From the NCBI RefSeq assembly GCF_025630775.1, contig NZ_JAOSZE010000023.1, forward strand, positions 103,248 through 167,247: a stretch of DNA of 64,000 bases, given 5' to 3'. This DNA is from Actinoplanes sp. KI2. GTDB taxonomy: Bacteria > Actinomycetota > Actinomycetes > Mycobacteriales > Micromonosporaceae. Position numbers and translations under genes: made by a program. The notes under the pieces are model-generated. The model saw nothing but the letters and a program-made list of their open reading frames with translations, made no database searches and had not been told where the DNA came from. Below, one piece after another: positions 1 through 7,519 of this stretch (the stretch's first letter is position 1; every line of letters begins with the position of its first letter).

Positions 1-923
1 GTCCCGCTGCCGCCGATCTCCTGCAGCCGGTACGGGTCGGCAATCCGCACACCCGGCCAGTAAACGGTGCCCAGCCCTTCGGCGCGCGCCTCCGCGGCGG
101 TACCGCGGATGAAGGCGACGAAGCTGTCGGTCGCCGAGGGGGAGTCGTAGTTGCGCCCGTCGGTCATCGGCGCGCCGAACTCGGTGATCAGCACCCGGGA
201 CGCGTACGAGCCGACGCTGGTCCGCAGCGACTCGCGCCAGGAGTCCTCGGTCGTGCGGCTGGTGTCGAAGAACTCGTACGTGTGCCGCGAGATGAGCGTT
301 CCGTCGAAGCGACTGTCCGACCCGATCGTGGTGAGGCGCTGGTTGTACCCGGCGCCGGAGACGACGACCCGGCCGCGGGGCACCGACGAGTAGGTGGACA
401 GCCACTGCGCGGCCAGGTTCTTCCAGTCCGCGTCGCTGTATCCGTACGGCTCGTTCATCGGCTCGAAGTACACGTTGGCGTTGCCCGAGTACTTGCTGAC
501 GATCGTCTGCCACATCGACCAGAACTGGGTGAGGTTGTCCACCGTCCCGTTGCGGGAACTGGCCGCCTCCCAGTAGCTGAGGATCACCCGCATCCCCTTG
601 GCGGTGGCCGCGTCGATCGCCCCGGTGTACGAGTTCCAGTACGAGCCTGAGACGGTCGGATAGTTCACCGGCATCCGGACGGTGTTGGCGCCCAGGTTGT
701 TCTGGAAGCCGGCCAGGATCCCGTTCGCCTTGGCCTGCGTGGTCGCGTAGCTGTCGCCGGTGCTCAAGCCGCCGAGCACCAGGGTGTCGTCGACGAAGTT
801 GTCGCGCTGGTCGGCCCAGTTGACCCCGCGGAAGTCGCTGGTGGCGGCGGCCGCGGGGGAGGCGGCGACGGGCACGGCCAGGGTCGCGGCGACGAGGGCC
901 AGGATTGGCAGAGCTTTCTTCAT
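1..923 (-). CDS. Secreted GH5-family glycoside hydrolase (cellulase/mannanase superfamily), C-terminus cut by window edge
   Basis: The 307 visible codons start at ATG 923 with a Sec signal peptide (MKKALPILAL..., cleavage after about residue 27). The mature part is a GH5-type TIM barrel. It shows the acid/base motif FEPMNEP (Glu158) and the nucleophile motif LITEFG (Glu248), plus the early RGVNW motif. GH5 enzymes retain configuration and cut beta-glucans, mannans or related polysaccharides outside the cell; the subfamily and substrate cannot be read from this fragment. The gene lies 63 bp downstream of, and in the same direction as, the DeoR/LacI-type regulator, so it may be under that regulator's control. 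The missing C-terminus could carry a carbohydrate-binding module. Confidence 0.88.
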   Translation of the reverse strand, partial: MKKALPILALVAATLAVPVAASPAAAATSDFRGVNWADQRDNFVDDTLVLGGLSTGDSYATTQAKANGILAGFQNNLGANTVRMPVNYPTVSGSYWNSYTGAIDAATAKGMRVILSYWEAASSRNGTVDNLTQFWSMWQTIVSKYSGNANVYFEPMNEPYGYSDADWKNLAAQWLSTYSSVPRGRVVVSGAGYNQRLTTIGSDSRFDGTLISRHTYEFFDTSRTTEDSWRESLRTSVGSYASRVLITEFGAPMTDGRNYDSPSATDSFVAFIRGTAAEARAEGLGTVYWPGVRIADPYRLQEIGGSG

Positions 924-986
924 GGCCTCATCTCAGAGACTCGGAAATGGGCACGCCACGATGCGAACCGAGATGGTCGGAAACGT

Positions 987-2033
987 TCACACCCGAACAT
1001 GGAACGGCGACGACTGGCGGACCACGAGCGACGGCGCGACCAGGACGCCCTGGACCGGGCGCTGCGAGCCGTCGAGCAGCCGGGTGACGATCAGTTCCAC
1101 GGCGAGCCGGCCGACGTGGTTCTTCGGCGGGCGTACCGCGGTCAGCGCCGGCTCCGCCAGGTGGGCGACCTCGTCGTCGTACGAGATGAGGGCGATGTCC
1201 TCCGGGATGCGCAGGCCCTGTTCCGCGCAGGTCTGCGCGACCGCGATCGCGTGCGGGTCACTGTGCACGATCAGCGCGGTCTCGCCTCGCCGGCGGCACC
1301 CGGCCAGCACTTCCCGCAGCATCCGGTCCGGCGGGTCGTCCAGCATGATCGGCGGCGGCAGCTCGCGGTGCCGCAGGTACGCCGAGGTGGGGCTGCCCCG
1401 CGACAGCAGCAGCCCGATCCGCCGGTGCCCGTGTTCCCGCAGGTGCTGCACCGCGATCTCCAGGCCGAGCGCGTGGTCGCTGCGTACCCACTCGACCCGC
1501 CGGGACGCGGCGGTCCAGCGGCGCGGTTGCCGCTCGACGAGCACGCACGGGACCGGCAGCCGGCCGATCCAGTCGATCATGTCGTCGTCGTCGAGGTCGG
1601 GCGCGAGCAGCAGGCCGCGTACCTCGCCCGCCTCCACCAGCCGGCCGATCTGCCGACGGTCCTCGTCCGGGTCGTAGCTGGAGCCGCGCAGCTGGACGGT
1701 CACGCCGAGCGCGGCGGCCGCGGCCCGCGCCCCGGCGATCACCGGCGGCCAGTAGAAGTCGAGCGAGGGCACCACCATGCCGATCGCGATGCCGGTCGTG
1801 GTGACGGCGCGCGGGCGCCCGGCCGAGCGGGCCCGGTTGGGCAGGGTGGCTCCGCCGTGCACCCGGTTGACCAGATTGCGGGCGGCCAGGGCGGCGATGT
1901 CGCGGCGGATGGTCAGCTCGCTGACGCCGAGGTCGCGCGCGAGCTCGCGGACCCGCACGGCGCCGAGCCGGTGCAGCTCGGTGAGCAACCGCTCGTGCCG
2001 TTGCACCTGGAACAGGCGTTCGTCGGTCACCAC
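987..2033 (-). CDS. DeoR-type HTH / LacI-type sugar-binding hybrid transcriptional regulator
   Basis: The 348-residue protein begins with a DeoR winged helix-turn-helix (RHERLLTELHRLGAVRVRELARDLGVSELTIRRD). The DeoR hallmark VNRVHGGA follows at about residue 60. From about residue 82 it changes to a periplasmic-binding-protein-like LacI effector domain (IGMVVPSLDFYWPPVI..., ending ISYDDEVAHLAEPALTAVRPP). This architecture is common in actinobacterial carbohydrate regulons and implies a sugar effector. It sits between a GH5 gene (same strand, downstream) and a divergent GH43 galactanase, which it probably controls. The GTG start is preceded by GGAGAG. Confidence 0.9.
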   Translation of the reverse strand: MVTDERLFQVQRHERLLTELHRLGAVRVRELARDLGVSELTIRRDIAALAARNLVNRVHGGATLPNRARSAGRPRAVTTTGIAIGMVVPSLDFYWPPVIAGARAAAAALGVTVQLRGSSYDPDEDRRQIGRLVEAGEVRGLLLAPDLDDDDMIDWIGRLPVPCVLVERQPRRWTAASRRVEWVRSDHALGLEIAVQHLREHGHRRIGLLLSRGSPTSAYLRHRELPPPIMLDDPPDRMLREVLAGCRRRGETALIVHSDPHAIAVAQTCAEQGLRIPEDIALISYDDEVAHLAEPALTAVRPPKNHVGRLAVELIVTRLLDGSQRPVQGVLVAPSLVVRQSSPFHVRV

Positions 2034-2070
2034 GCTCTCCAGACCGGCGGGAGGAGCGCCATGCTTGTTT

Positions 2071-2096
2071 CGTGATGGTTAACGTAATGCGTCACG
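2071..2096. promoter_or_regulatory. Candidate operator in the divergent regulator/galactanase intergenic region
   Basis: The 157 bp between the two divergent starts holds an imperfect 26-bp palindrome with CGTGA/TCACG ends. It has GTTAAC near its left half and is followed by the perfect 8-mer CGATATCG at 2095-2102. Its position suits autoregulation and control of the galactanase. It was found by eye only. Confidence 0.35.
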
Positions 2097-2190
2097 ATAT
2101 CGATCGTCAACGATGTTCGAGTGGCTTCGTTTGCGGACGATCCCGATCGGATCGTGGCGTCCCGATCGGTCGGAGCGCTACCAAGAGGCC

Positions 2191-3603
2191 ATGAGAAGGG
2201 CTCTCGTCATCGCTCTGGTCATGGCGACGATCCTCGCCGCCGAGCCGGCCGCGGCGGCGCCGGTCACCGTGGTCAACGGCACCCAGTTCACCGACACCTC
2301 CGGCGCCGTCGTGCACGCGCACGGCGGAGGGGTGTTGAAGGTGGGTTCCTATTACTACTGGTTCGGCGAGAACCGGAACGCCGACGACACGTTCAAGGCC
2401 GTCTCGGTCTACCGCTCGACCGACCTGCGCACCTGGGAGTTCCGCAACAACGTGCTCACCCCGTCCTCCGCCGCGGAGCTGCAGGGCGCCAACATCGAGC
2501 GCCCGAAGGTCATCTACAACGCGAGCACCGGGCAGTACGTGATGTGGATGCACAAGGAGAACGGCACCGACTACAGCGAGGCCCGCGCGGCCGTCGCGTA
2601 CTCGTCGACGGTCGACGGGGCGTACACGTATCAGGGCAGCTTCCGCCCGCAAGGCACGTACATGTCCCGCGACATCACGCTGTTCAACGACAACGGCACC
2701 GCCTACATGGTCTCCGCGGCGGACGAGAACTACGACCTGATGATCTACCGGCTCACCGCCGACTTCCGCGGCATCGCGAGCGTGGTCGGCAACTTCTGGA
2801 ACGATGCACACCGCGAGGCGCCCGCCCTGTTCAAGCGGGGAAGCACGTACTTCATGCTCACCTCGGCGGCGACCGGCTGGAGCCCGAACCAGGCGCAATA
2901 CGCGACCGCTTCGAGCATCTCCGGACCGTGGACCGGGTGGTCGAACGTGGGCGACTCGACCACGTACAGCTCCCAGCCCGCGTACGTGCTGCCGGTCCAG
3001 GGCACCTCCGCGACCGGCTATCTGTACCTGGGTGACCGCTGGGCCGGCGCGTGGGGTGGCCGGGTGAACGATTCCTCGTACGTCTGGCTGCCGATCGCCT
3101 TTCCGACGTCGACCACCATGAGCCTGTCCTGGTACCCGACGATCACCATCGACGCGGCGGCCGGCACGGTCACCGGAAACCCGGCCACCTACTACCGGAT
3201 CACCAACCGCAACAGCGGCAAGGTGATGGACGCGGTCGGCGCCTCCACCGCCAACAACGTCGAGATCAAGCAGTACAGCTGGAACGGTGGCGGCAACCAG
3301 AAGTGGGAGTTCCAGGACGCCGGTGGCGGCTACCTCCGGATCGTCAACCAGAACAGCGGCAAATGCCTGGACGTGGCCTCGTCGTCGACCGCCGACGGCG
3401 CGAACATCATCCAGTACACCTGTGGCAGCGGGACCAACCAGCAGTGGCAGTGGACCGCGACCGGCAGCTACTACACGCTCAAGGCGCGCCACAGCGGCAA
3501 GTGCCTGGACGTGGTGAACGCGAACACCGCGGACGGCGCGGACATCCAGCAGTACACCTGCAACGGCGGAAACAACCAGCAGTGGAGCCGCACCCAGTCA
3601 TAG
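2191..3603 (+). CDS. Secreted GH43 (subfamily 24-like) exo-beta-1,3-galactanase with C-terminal ricin-type (CBM13) lectin
   Basis: Start chosen at ATG 2191, because MRRALVIALVMATILAAEPAAAA is a clean signal peptide; an upstream ATG at 2113 adds 26 non-signal residues. The catalytic part (about residues 27-325) carries the sequence landmarks I know from fungal and clostridial exo-beta-1,3-galactanases: AHGGGVLKVG, YYWFGENRN, ERPKVIYN, REAPALF and YSSQPAY. In the Phanerochaete enzyme the usual GH43 base is replaced by a Gln in the last motif, and a Gln is present here. From about residue 330 there are three beta-trefoil repeats with QKW/QQW motifs. The likely substrate is the beta-1,3-galactan core of arabinogalactan proteins. 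It is divergent from the DeoR/LacI regulator. Confidence 0.85.
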   Translation: MRRALVIALVMATILAAEPAAAAPVTVVNGTQFTDTSGAVVHAHGGGVLKVGSYYYWFGENRNADDTFKAVSVYRSTDLRTWEFRNNVLTPSSAAELQGANIERPKVIYNASTGQYVMWMHKENGTDYSEARAAVAYSSTVDGAYTYQGSFRPQGTYMSRDITLFNDNGTAYMVSAADENYDLMIYRLTADFRGIASVVGNFWNDAHREAPALFKRGSTYFMLTSAATGWSPNQAQYATASSISGPWTGWSNVGDSTTYSSQPAYVLPVQGTSATGYLYLGDRWAGAWGGRVNDSSYVWLPIAFPTSTTMSLSWYPTITIDAAAGTVTGNPATYYRITNRNSGKVMDAVGASTANNVEIKQYSWNGGGNQKWEFQDAGGGYLRIVNQNSGKCLDVASSSTADGANIIQYTCGSGTNQQWQWTATGSYYTLKARHSGKCLDVVNANTADGADIQQYTCNGGNNQQWSRTQS

Positions 3604-3806
3604 TTCGGCGCCGCCCGGATCGCGGAGATCCGGCGGCTGCTGGACGCGCCGGAACTGAGCGCGGACCGTCGTCCCCTCGACGAGCCGACGGCCGATCGGA
3701 TTCGGACGGGCATGTGGGACGACTGGCCGTGGTCGCTGATGCCGATCGTCCCCGCCGCGACGGCCGCTGCCACGAGCGGCATGCCCGCCGCCATGCTCTG
3801 GCACCT
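3604..3806. other. Intergenic stretch with coding-like composition, possible gene remnant
   Basis: The 203 bp after the galactanase stop stay open in the galactanase frame and have coding-like GC periodicity. They contain no start with a ribosome site, and I recognise no domain. It may be decayed sequence. No clear terminator hairpin was found. Confidence 0.25.
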
Positions 3807-4151
3807 TCAGCCGGCCGCGGCGCCGCCGAGGCCGATCTCGTTGCCGTCCGGGTCGACGTAGGTCGTCTTGCGGACGCCGTTGTCGTACGTCTCCTCCTTC
3901 GCCGGCGTCAGCCCGCGGGCCGCGATCGCCGCGACCCGCTCGTCGAAGTCGTCGAGGAACAGGGTGTGGATGGCGTGGCCCGCCTTCTCCGGCAGGTGTT
4001 CGATGTAGACGTACCGGTGCTCGGCGATCTCCCATACCGCCTCGACATCGTTCGGGAAGAACGCCGGCGGCGCGCCGAGCAGCTTCTCGTACCAGGTGAG
4101 CGCCGTCGCGTAGTCACTGACGGCGATCCCGGCGAACAGGTCGACGGACAT
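3807..4151 (-). CDS. VOC-superfamily (glyoxalase/bleomycin-resistance-like) protein
   Basis: The 114-residue single-module protein has the betaalphabetabetabeta pattern of vicinal oxygen chelate proteins: it opens SVDLFAGIAVSDYATALTWYEKLLG and ends TYVDPDGNEIGLGG. Members bind metals or antibiotics, or catalyse glyoxalase-type chemistry; the substrate is unknown here. It starts 8 nt after the stop of the EamA exporter on the same strand, so the two are probably co-transcribed. Confidence 0.85.
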   Translation of the reverse strand: MSVDLFAGIAVSDYATALTWYEKLLGAPPAFFPNDVEAVWEIAEHRYVYIEHLPEKAGHAIHTLFLDDFDERVAAIAARGLTPAKEETYDNGVRKTTYVDPDGNEIGLGGAAAG

Positions 4152-4159
4152 GACTCATG

Positions 4160-5113
4160 CTAAATCGCCCGGTCGCCCAGTTTCACCGCGACGACGCCAC
4201 CGATCACGAGCAGCCCGCCGACCAGCTGGAGCGGGCCGGGCAGCTGATCGACCAGCAGCCAGGCGAAGACGACCGCCGCGATCACCTCGAGCAGCGCCAC
4301 GAACGACGCGACCCGGGAGCCCAGGCGGCGGCTGGCGGCGATCCCGGTCGCGTACGCCAGAGCGGCCGTGACCAGCCCGAGCAGCAGCAGCGGCACCCAC
4401 CAGGACACCGTCGCCGGAGCGAACGCGATCGGCGCCGTGCTCGCGTGCATCGGCAACAGCCCGGTCGCCGCGAGCAGCCCGAGCGTGAGCGCGCCGACCG
4501 TCAGGCCCACCCCGGCCAGGGCGAGCGGCGGCAGCCCGCTGTCGGTGTCGGCCGAGATCAGGAAGTACGCCGTGGCGCCGACCATCGCGGCCAGCGCCCA
4601 CGCCACGCCGGACCAGGCCAGGTGCGCTCCGGAGGTCAGATCGAGCACGAGCACCAGCCCGGCCGCGGCGATCGCGGCGCCCGCGACGGTCAGCTTGCTC
4701 GGGCGCTGGCCGCGGCGCAGCCACAGCCAGGCGACCACGGCGGCGGGCGCCGTGTACTCGATCAGCAGGGCGGGGCCGACGTCCATCCGGGCGACGGCCG
4801 AGAAGTAGCAGAACTGCGCGCCGGCGACGGCCAGCACCCCGTACGTCAGGATCTGCCCGGCCTGGCGTCGCAGCAGGTGGCCGCGTCCGCGCAGCGCGGC
4901 GACGGTGAAGGGCGCCAAAGCGATCGCGGCGATCGCGATCCGCACCAGCACGATCGCGCCCGGGCTCCACCCCGTGGCCAGCAACCCGGTGGCCAGCGAA
5001 CCGGACAGACCGAACGCCGTCGCGGAGCCGACGGCGAGCAGCACGCCGCCGCCGACGGCCGGGGCGGCCTGGCTGGCCTGCACCGCGGGAATGTCATTGG
5101 CTATCTGCGTCAT
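4160..5113 (-). CDS. EamA/DMT-superfamily transporter
   Basis: The 317-residue membrane protein has about ten hydrophobic helices arranged as two EamA repeats. Family-typical stretches include ALRGRGHLLRRQAGQILTYGVLAVAGAQFCYFSAV and a C-terminal LEVIAAVVFAWLLVDQLP. Such proteins export metabolites or drugs across the inner membrane. The ATG at 5113 lies inside a 19-bp palindrome and 8 nt after a good -10 box, suggesting a leaderless mRNA. The VOC gene follows. A CGNR regulator is transcribed divergently and is the obvious candidate controller. Confidence 0.92.
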   Translation of the reverse strand: MTQIANDIPAVQASQAAPAVGGGVLLAVGSATAFGLSGSLATGLLATGWSPGAIVLVRIAIAAIALAPFTVAALRGRGHLLRRQAGQILTYGVLAVAGAQFCYFSAVARMDVGPALLIEYTAPAAVVAWLWLRRGQRPSKLTVAGAAIAAAGLVLVLDLTSGAHLAWSGVAWALAAMVGATAYFLISADTDSGLPPLALAGVGLTVGALTLGLLAATGLLPMHASTAPIAFAPATVSWWVPLLLLGLVTAALAYATGIAASRRLGSRVASFVALLEVIAAVVFAWLLVDQLPGPLQLVGGLLVIGGVVAVKLGDRAI

Positions 5114-5125
5114 AGCCTATGACGC
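5107..5125. promoter_or_regulatory. Perfect 19-bp palindromic operator overlapping the EamA start codon
   Basis: GCGTCATAG-C-CTATGACGC is a perfect inverted repeat with 9-bp arms around one central base. It covers the EamA start codon and overlaps that gene's -10 box and the upstream promoter region of the CGNR gene. This is a typical layout for a dimeric regulator repressing both genes. Confidence 0.75.
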
Positions 5126-5146
5126 TATGGACGCCGGAGGTAATAT
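5119..5146 (+). promoter_or_regulatory. Promoter of the CGNR regulator gene
   Basis: There is a -10 TAATAT at 5141-5146 and a weak -35-like ATGACG at 5119-5124 (16-nt spacer). The GTG start at 5153 lies 6 nt after the -10 box, so the transcript is predicted to be leaderless. The -35 region falls inside the palindrome. Confidence 0.5.
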
Positions 5147-5151
5147 GTCAA
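5122..5151 (-). promoter_or_regulatory. Sigma-70-type promoter of the EamA-VOC operon
   Basis: On the minus strand a consensus -35 TTGACA (5151-5146) is followed 18 nt later by -10 TAGCGT (5127-5122). The ATG of the transporter begins 8 nt further on, which predicts a leaderless or nearly leaderless transcript. Confidence 0.6.
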
Positions 5152-5152
5152 G

Positions 5153-5686
5153 GTGGTTTTGGCGCATGACACAGAGGCATCGCTGCTGGCCGCCGTCGAG
5201 CTGGTGAACAGCGGCGAGGATCCGGAGACCCTGCTCACCCTCGACCAGGCCGACGCCTGGTACGCGCGGCACCGCTACAGCGGCCGGCGCGACCGGACCG
5301 AGGCCGAGCTCGCCGACCTGCGCGCGATCCGGCCGGTTCTGCGCGAACTGCTCACGGCCGACCGCGACACCGCCGCCGAGCTGGTGAACCGGATGCTCGC
5401 CGACGCCAGCGCGACGCCGCGGCTGGTGCGCCACGACGGCATCGACTGGCACATCCACGCGGTCTCGCCCGACCAGCCGCTGGTGCGGCGGGTGCTGGTG
5501 GAGACCGCGATGGCGATGGCCGACGTGGTCCGCGGCGACGAGATGTCCCGGCTCGCGGTCTGCGCCGACGACACCTGCGCGGGCATCGTGCTCGATCTCA
5601 CCCGCAACCGATCGCGCCGCTTCTGCAGCACGACGTGCGCCAACCGGATCGCCGTCGCCGCCTATCGCGCCCGCCGGCGAGGTTAG
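5153..5686 (+). CDS. CGNR zinc-finger (ABATE-domain) putative transcriptional regulator
   Basis: The 177-residue protein has an N-terminal ABATE-type stress-response domain (ELVNSGEDPETLLTLDQADAW). Its C-terminal CGNR-type zinc finger has cysteines in CADDTC and FCSTTCANR; the signature reads CANR instead of CGNR. Family members act as DNA-binding regulators. It starts with GTG behind a -10 box without a Shine-Dalgarno sequence. It is divergent from the EamA exporter and shares the palindromic operator. A 19-bp tandem repeat runs across its stop codon. Confidence 0.85.
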   Translation: MVLAHDTEASLLAAVELVNSGEDPETLLTLDQADAWYARHRYSGRRDRTEAELADLRAIRPVLRELLTADRDTAAELVNRMLADASATPRLVRHDGIDWHIHAVSPDQPLVRRVLVETAMAMADVVRGDEMSRLAVCADDTCAGIVLDLTRNRSRRFCSTTCANRIAVAAYRARRRG

Positions 5687-5720
5687 ATCCCGCCGGCGAG
5701 GCCAGATCCCGCCGGCGAGT
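5670..5720. repeat. 19-bp tandem repeat (about 2.7 copies) spanning the CGNR gene stop codon
   Basis: Units begin CCCGCCGGCGAGG and end near AGAT. The first unit contains the last codons and the TAG stop of the regulator; the others follow directly. One of several gene-3'-end tandem repeats in this window. Confidence 0.7.
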
Positions 5721-5725
5721 CAGAG

Positions 5726-5905
5726 CAAGGGTCACATCCACCGCTGCGTCACCCGGTCGGCGGTGAGCTCCTTCTCGCGTACGAGTCGATGGAGCTCACC
5801 GCCGTCGCCGGCCTGCGGCTCAACGCCTACCGCGCCGAGCCCGGGTCACCCTCGCAGGACGCCCTGAACCTGCTGGCCGGCTGGACGGTCACCACCGCCG
5901 GCTAG
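5726..5905 (+). pseudogene. C-terminal remnant of an XRE/MmyB-like transcriptional regulator
   Basis: The open frame ending at TAG 5905 encodes a tail typical of the MmyB-like ligand-binding domain: RHPVGGELLLAYESMEL, then GLRLNAYRAEPGSPSQDALNLLAGW. Only about 59 residues of a usual 270-290 are present, with no N-terminal HTH and no start. The upstream sequence is the 19-bp repeat, so the gene is truncated. A fragment of the opposite end of the same family lies at 12947-13078 on the other strand. Confidence 0.75.
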
Positions 5906-5915
5906 GGACAGCCGG

Positions 5916-6941
5916 CTAGGGGCAGCCGAGCGCCCCGCGGTACCCCGCCGGCGGCTTGCCGGCGGCGGTCTGGTCGGCCATCTCCCAGAACACCTCGGGG
6001 TAGTCGCCGTCCTTGTCCATCCGCTGCAGAACCTTCCACTGGTGGCTGCTGCGCAGCGCGTCCGCCGCCTTCTCCAGGGCGACCTGGTCGCCGGCCTGCT
6101 TCGCCCGCTGCCACTCCTCGATCCAGCCGCAGCCGACCCGGGCGGCCACCGCCGCGCCGAACTGGTACTGATCGTTCGTGCCGACGGCGTTGAGCGCCGC
6201 ACGGTCGAACTTGGGCGGGAGCGGCACGCCCTCGAGCGCCTTGGCGGCGGCCTCGTCGGCGCGGCCGGGGGTGACGATCTCGGGCGGCATTGCGGCCAGC
6301 CAGGTCTGCACGTCGACCCGCTTGATCCGGGTCAGCTCCTGATCGAAGGCGCTCCGCGTCCACTTGCCGCCGGTGCGCAGTTCGGCGAAGGTGTCGCCGT
6401 TCGGCTTCAGCTGCATCGCGAAGTCGCTCGCGTCGTACGTGAAGATGTTGCCGTCGATGCCGTCGACCTTGCCCGGCTCCGGCTTGCTGACGTCGAGCCG
6501 GTCGGCGTAGTAGCCCGGGTACTCCTTGGCCGGGTACCAGTTGATCTCCAAGTCATGGTCGCCCTTGGTGAACCGCATCGTGCCGCTGTTCTCGGTGAAG
6601 CCGTACACCGTCGTGATCTTCCATCCCGGCTCCTGGATGAGCAGCCGCGGGTTCTGTTCGGCGGCGCGCAGGACCAGGGCGTTCCAGTCGGCGCCGGTGG
6701 TCGGCGCCGGGCGGTCGGCCTCGTGCGTCTCCGGTCGCTGGTGGCGGATGACGGCCGAGACGGCGAGCACGCCGATGAGGGCGGCGGCCGCGGCAATGGG
6801 GGCGATCAGGCGGCGCCGCCAGGGCGCCGGCATACGGTCGGCAGACATGATCTCCTCGAGCAGGGTCTGGTCGGCCCCGTCGAGCTGCCCGATGATCTCG
6901 GGACGGTAAGGGTCGGCATCGTGCAGCCGGTCGTCGATCAT
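5916..6941 (-). CDS. Probable anti-sigma-like membrane protein partnered with the ECF sigma factor
   Basis: The 341-residue protein has a short acidic cytoplasmic N-terminus, one membrane helix (about residues 46-66, LIAPIAAAAALIGVLAVSAV) and a large extracytoplasmic domain of unknown fold (TGADWNALVLRAAEQNPRLLI...). This resembles actinobacterial sigma-linked membrane proteins (CU044_5270-type). Its ATG overlaps the stop of the upstream sigma factor gene by 4 nt (ATGA), indicating translational coupling. No HxxxCxxC zinc-binding anti-sigma motif is visible, so the regulator role is inferred from context. Confidence 0.7.
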   Translation of the reverse strand: MIDDRLHDADPYRPEIIGQLDGADQTLLEEIMSADRMPAPWRRRLIAPIAAAAALIGVLAVSAVIRHQRPETHEADRPAPTTGADWNALVLRAAEQNPRLLIQEPGWKITTVYGFTENSGTMRFTKGDHDLEINWYPAKEYPGYYADRLDVSKPEPGKVDGIDGNIFTYDASDFAMQLKPNGDTFAELRTGGKWTRSAFDQELTRIKRVDVQTWLAAMPPEIVTPGRADEAAAKALEGVPLPPKFDRAALNAVGTNDQYQFGAAVAARVGCGWIEEWQRAKQAGDQVALEKAADALRSSHQWKVLQRMDKDGDYPEVFWEMADQTAAGKPPAGYRGALGCP

Positions 6942-7519
6942 TGGCCCTCCTCGGGGACGGGTGCGGTCAGGACGTCGAGCACATGTCCGGAGGGGACCGA
7001 ATCGTCACCGACATCGTCACCGACGAGTTCGCGGAGCCGGGCGCGGGCCCGGGAAAGCCGGGTCCGAACGGCGGCCGGCGACACCCCGAGCACCTGGGCG
7101 GCCTCCCGGGGTTCGAGACCTTCCCAGACCGTGAGCAGCAGGACCTCCCGATCGAGCTCGCTCAACCGGCCGAGAGCAGCGCGGATCGCGAGCCGCTCCG
7201 GCACCTCGGCGGCGGGGTCGGCCGAGAACACGGTGAGCCGTTGCCGCAGCCGCCGGCCGAGCCGTTCGCGCCGGATGTCCCCGCGATGCTGGTTGGCGAG
7301 CACCCGCCGGGCCACCCCGTACAGCCACAGGCGGGCCTCGCCGTCGGCCGGTATCTCCCGGCGCCGCCGCCACGCGACCAGGAAGGTCTCGGCGACGACA
7401 TCGGCAGCATCGGCGGACTGCTCCACCCGGCGCAGAGCGTAGGCGAGCAGCGGTTCGAAGGTGGCGGCGTACACCCGCCGGAAATGTTCGTCGTGCTCGG
7501 TTCCGGATCTCACACTCAC
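6938..7519 (-). CDS. ECF RNA polymerase sigma factor
   Basis: The 193-residue protein has sigma region 2 (FRRVYAATFEPLLAYALRRV...DVVAETFLVAWRRR) and region 4 (LSELDREVLLLTVWEGLEPREAAQVLGVSPAAVRTRLSRARARLREL). It lacks regions 1 and 3, as in extracytoplasmic-function sigma factors. GTG 7519 overlaps the stop of the MFS gene (GTGA); GTG 7513 is an alternative start. The downstream membrane protein is its likely anti-sigma factor. Longer reading frames upstream in this frame only shadow the MFS gene. Confidence 0.9.
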   Translation of the reverse strand: MSVRSGTEHDEHFRRVYAATFEPLLAYALRRVEQSADAADVVAETFLVAWRRRREIPADGEARLWLYGVARRVLANQHRGDIRRERLGRRLRQRLTVFSADPAAEVPERLAIRAALGRLSELDREVLLLTVWEGLEPREAAQVLGVSPAAVRTRLSRARARLRELVGDDVGDDSVPSGHVLDVLTAPVPEEGQ

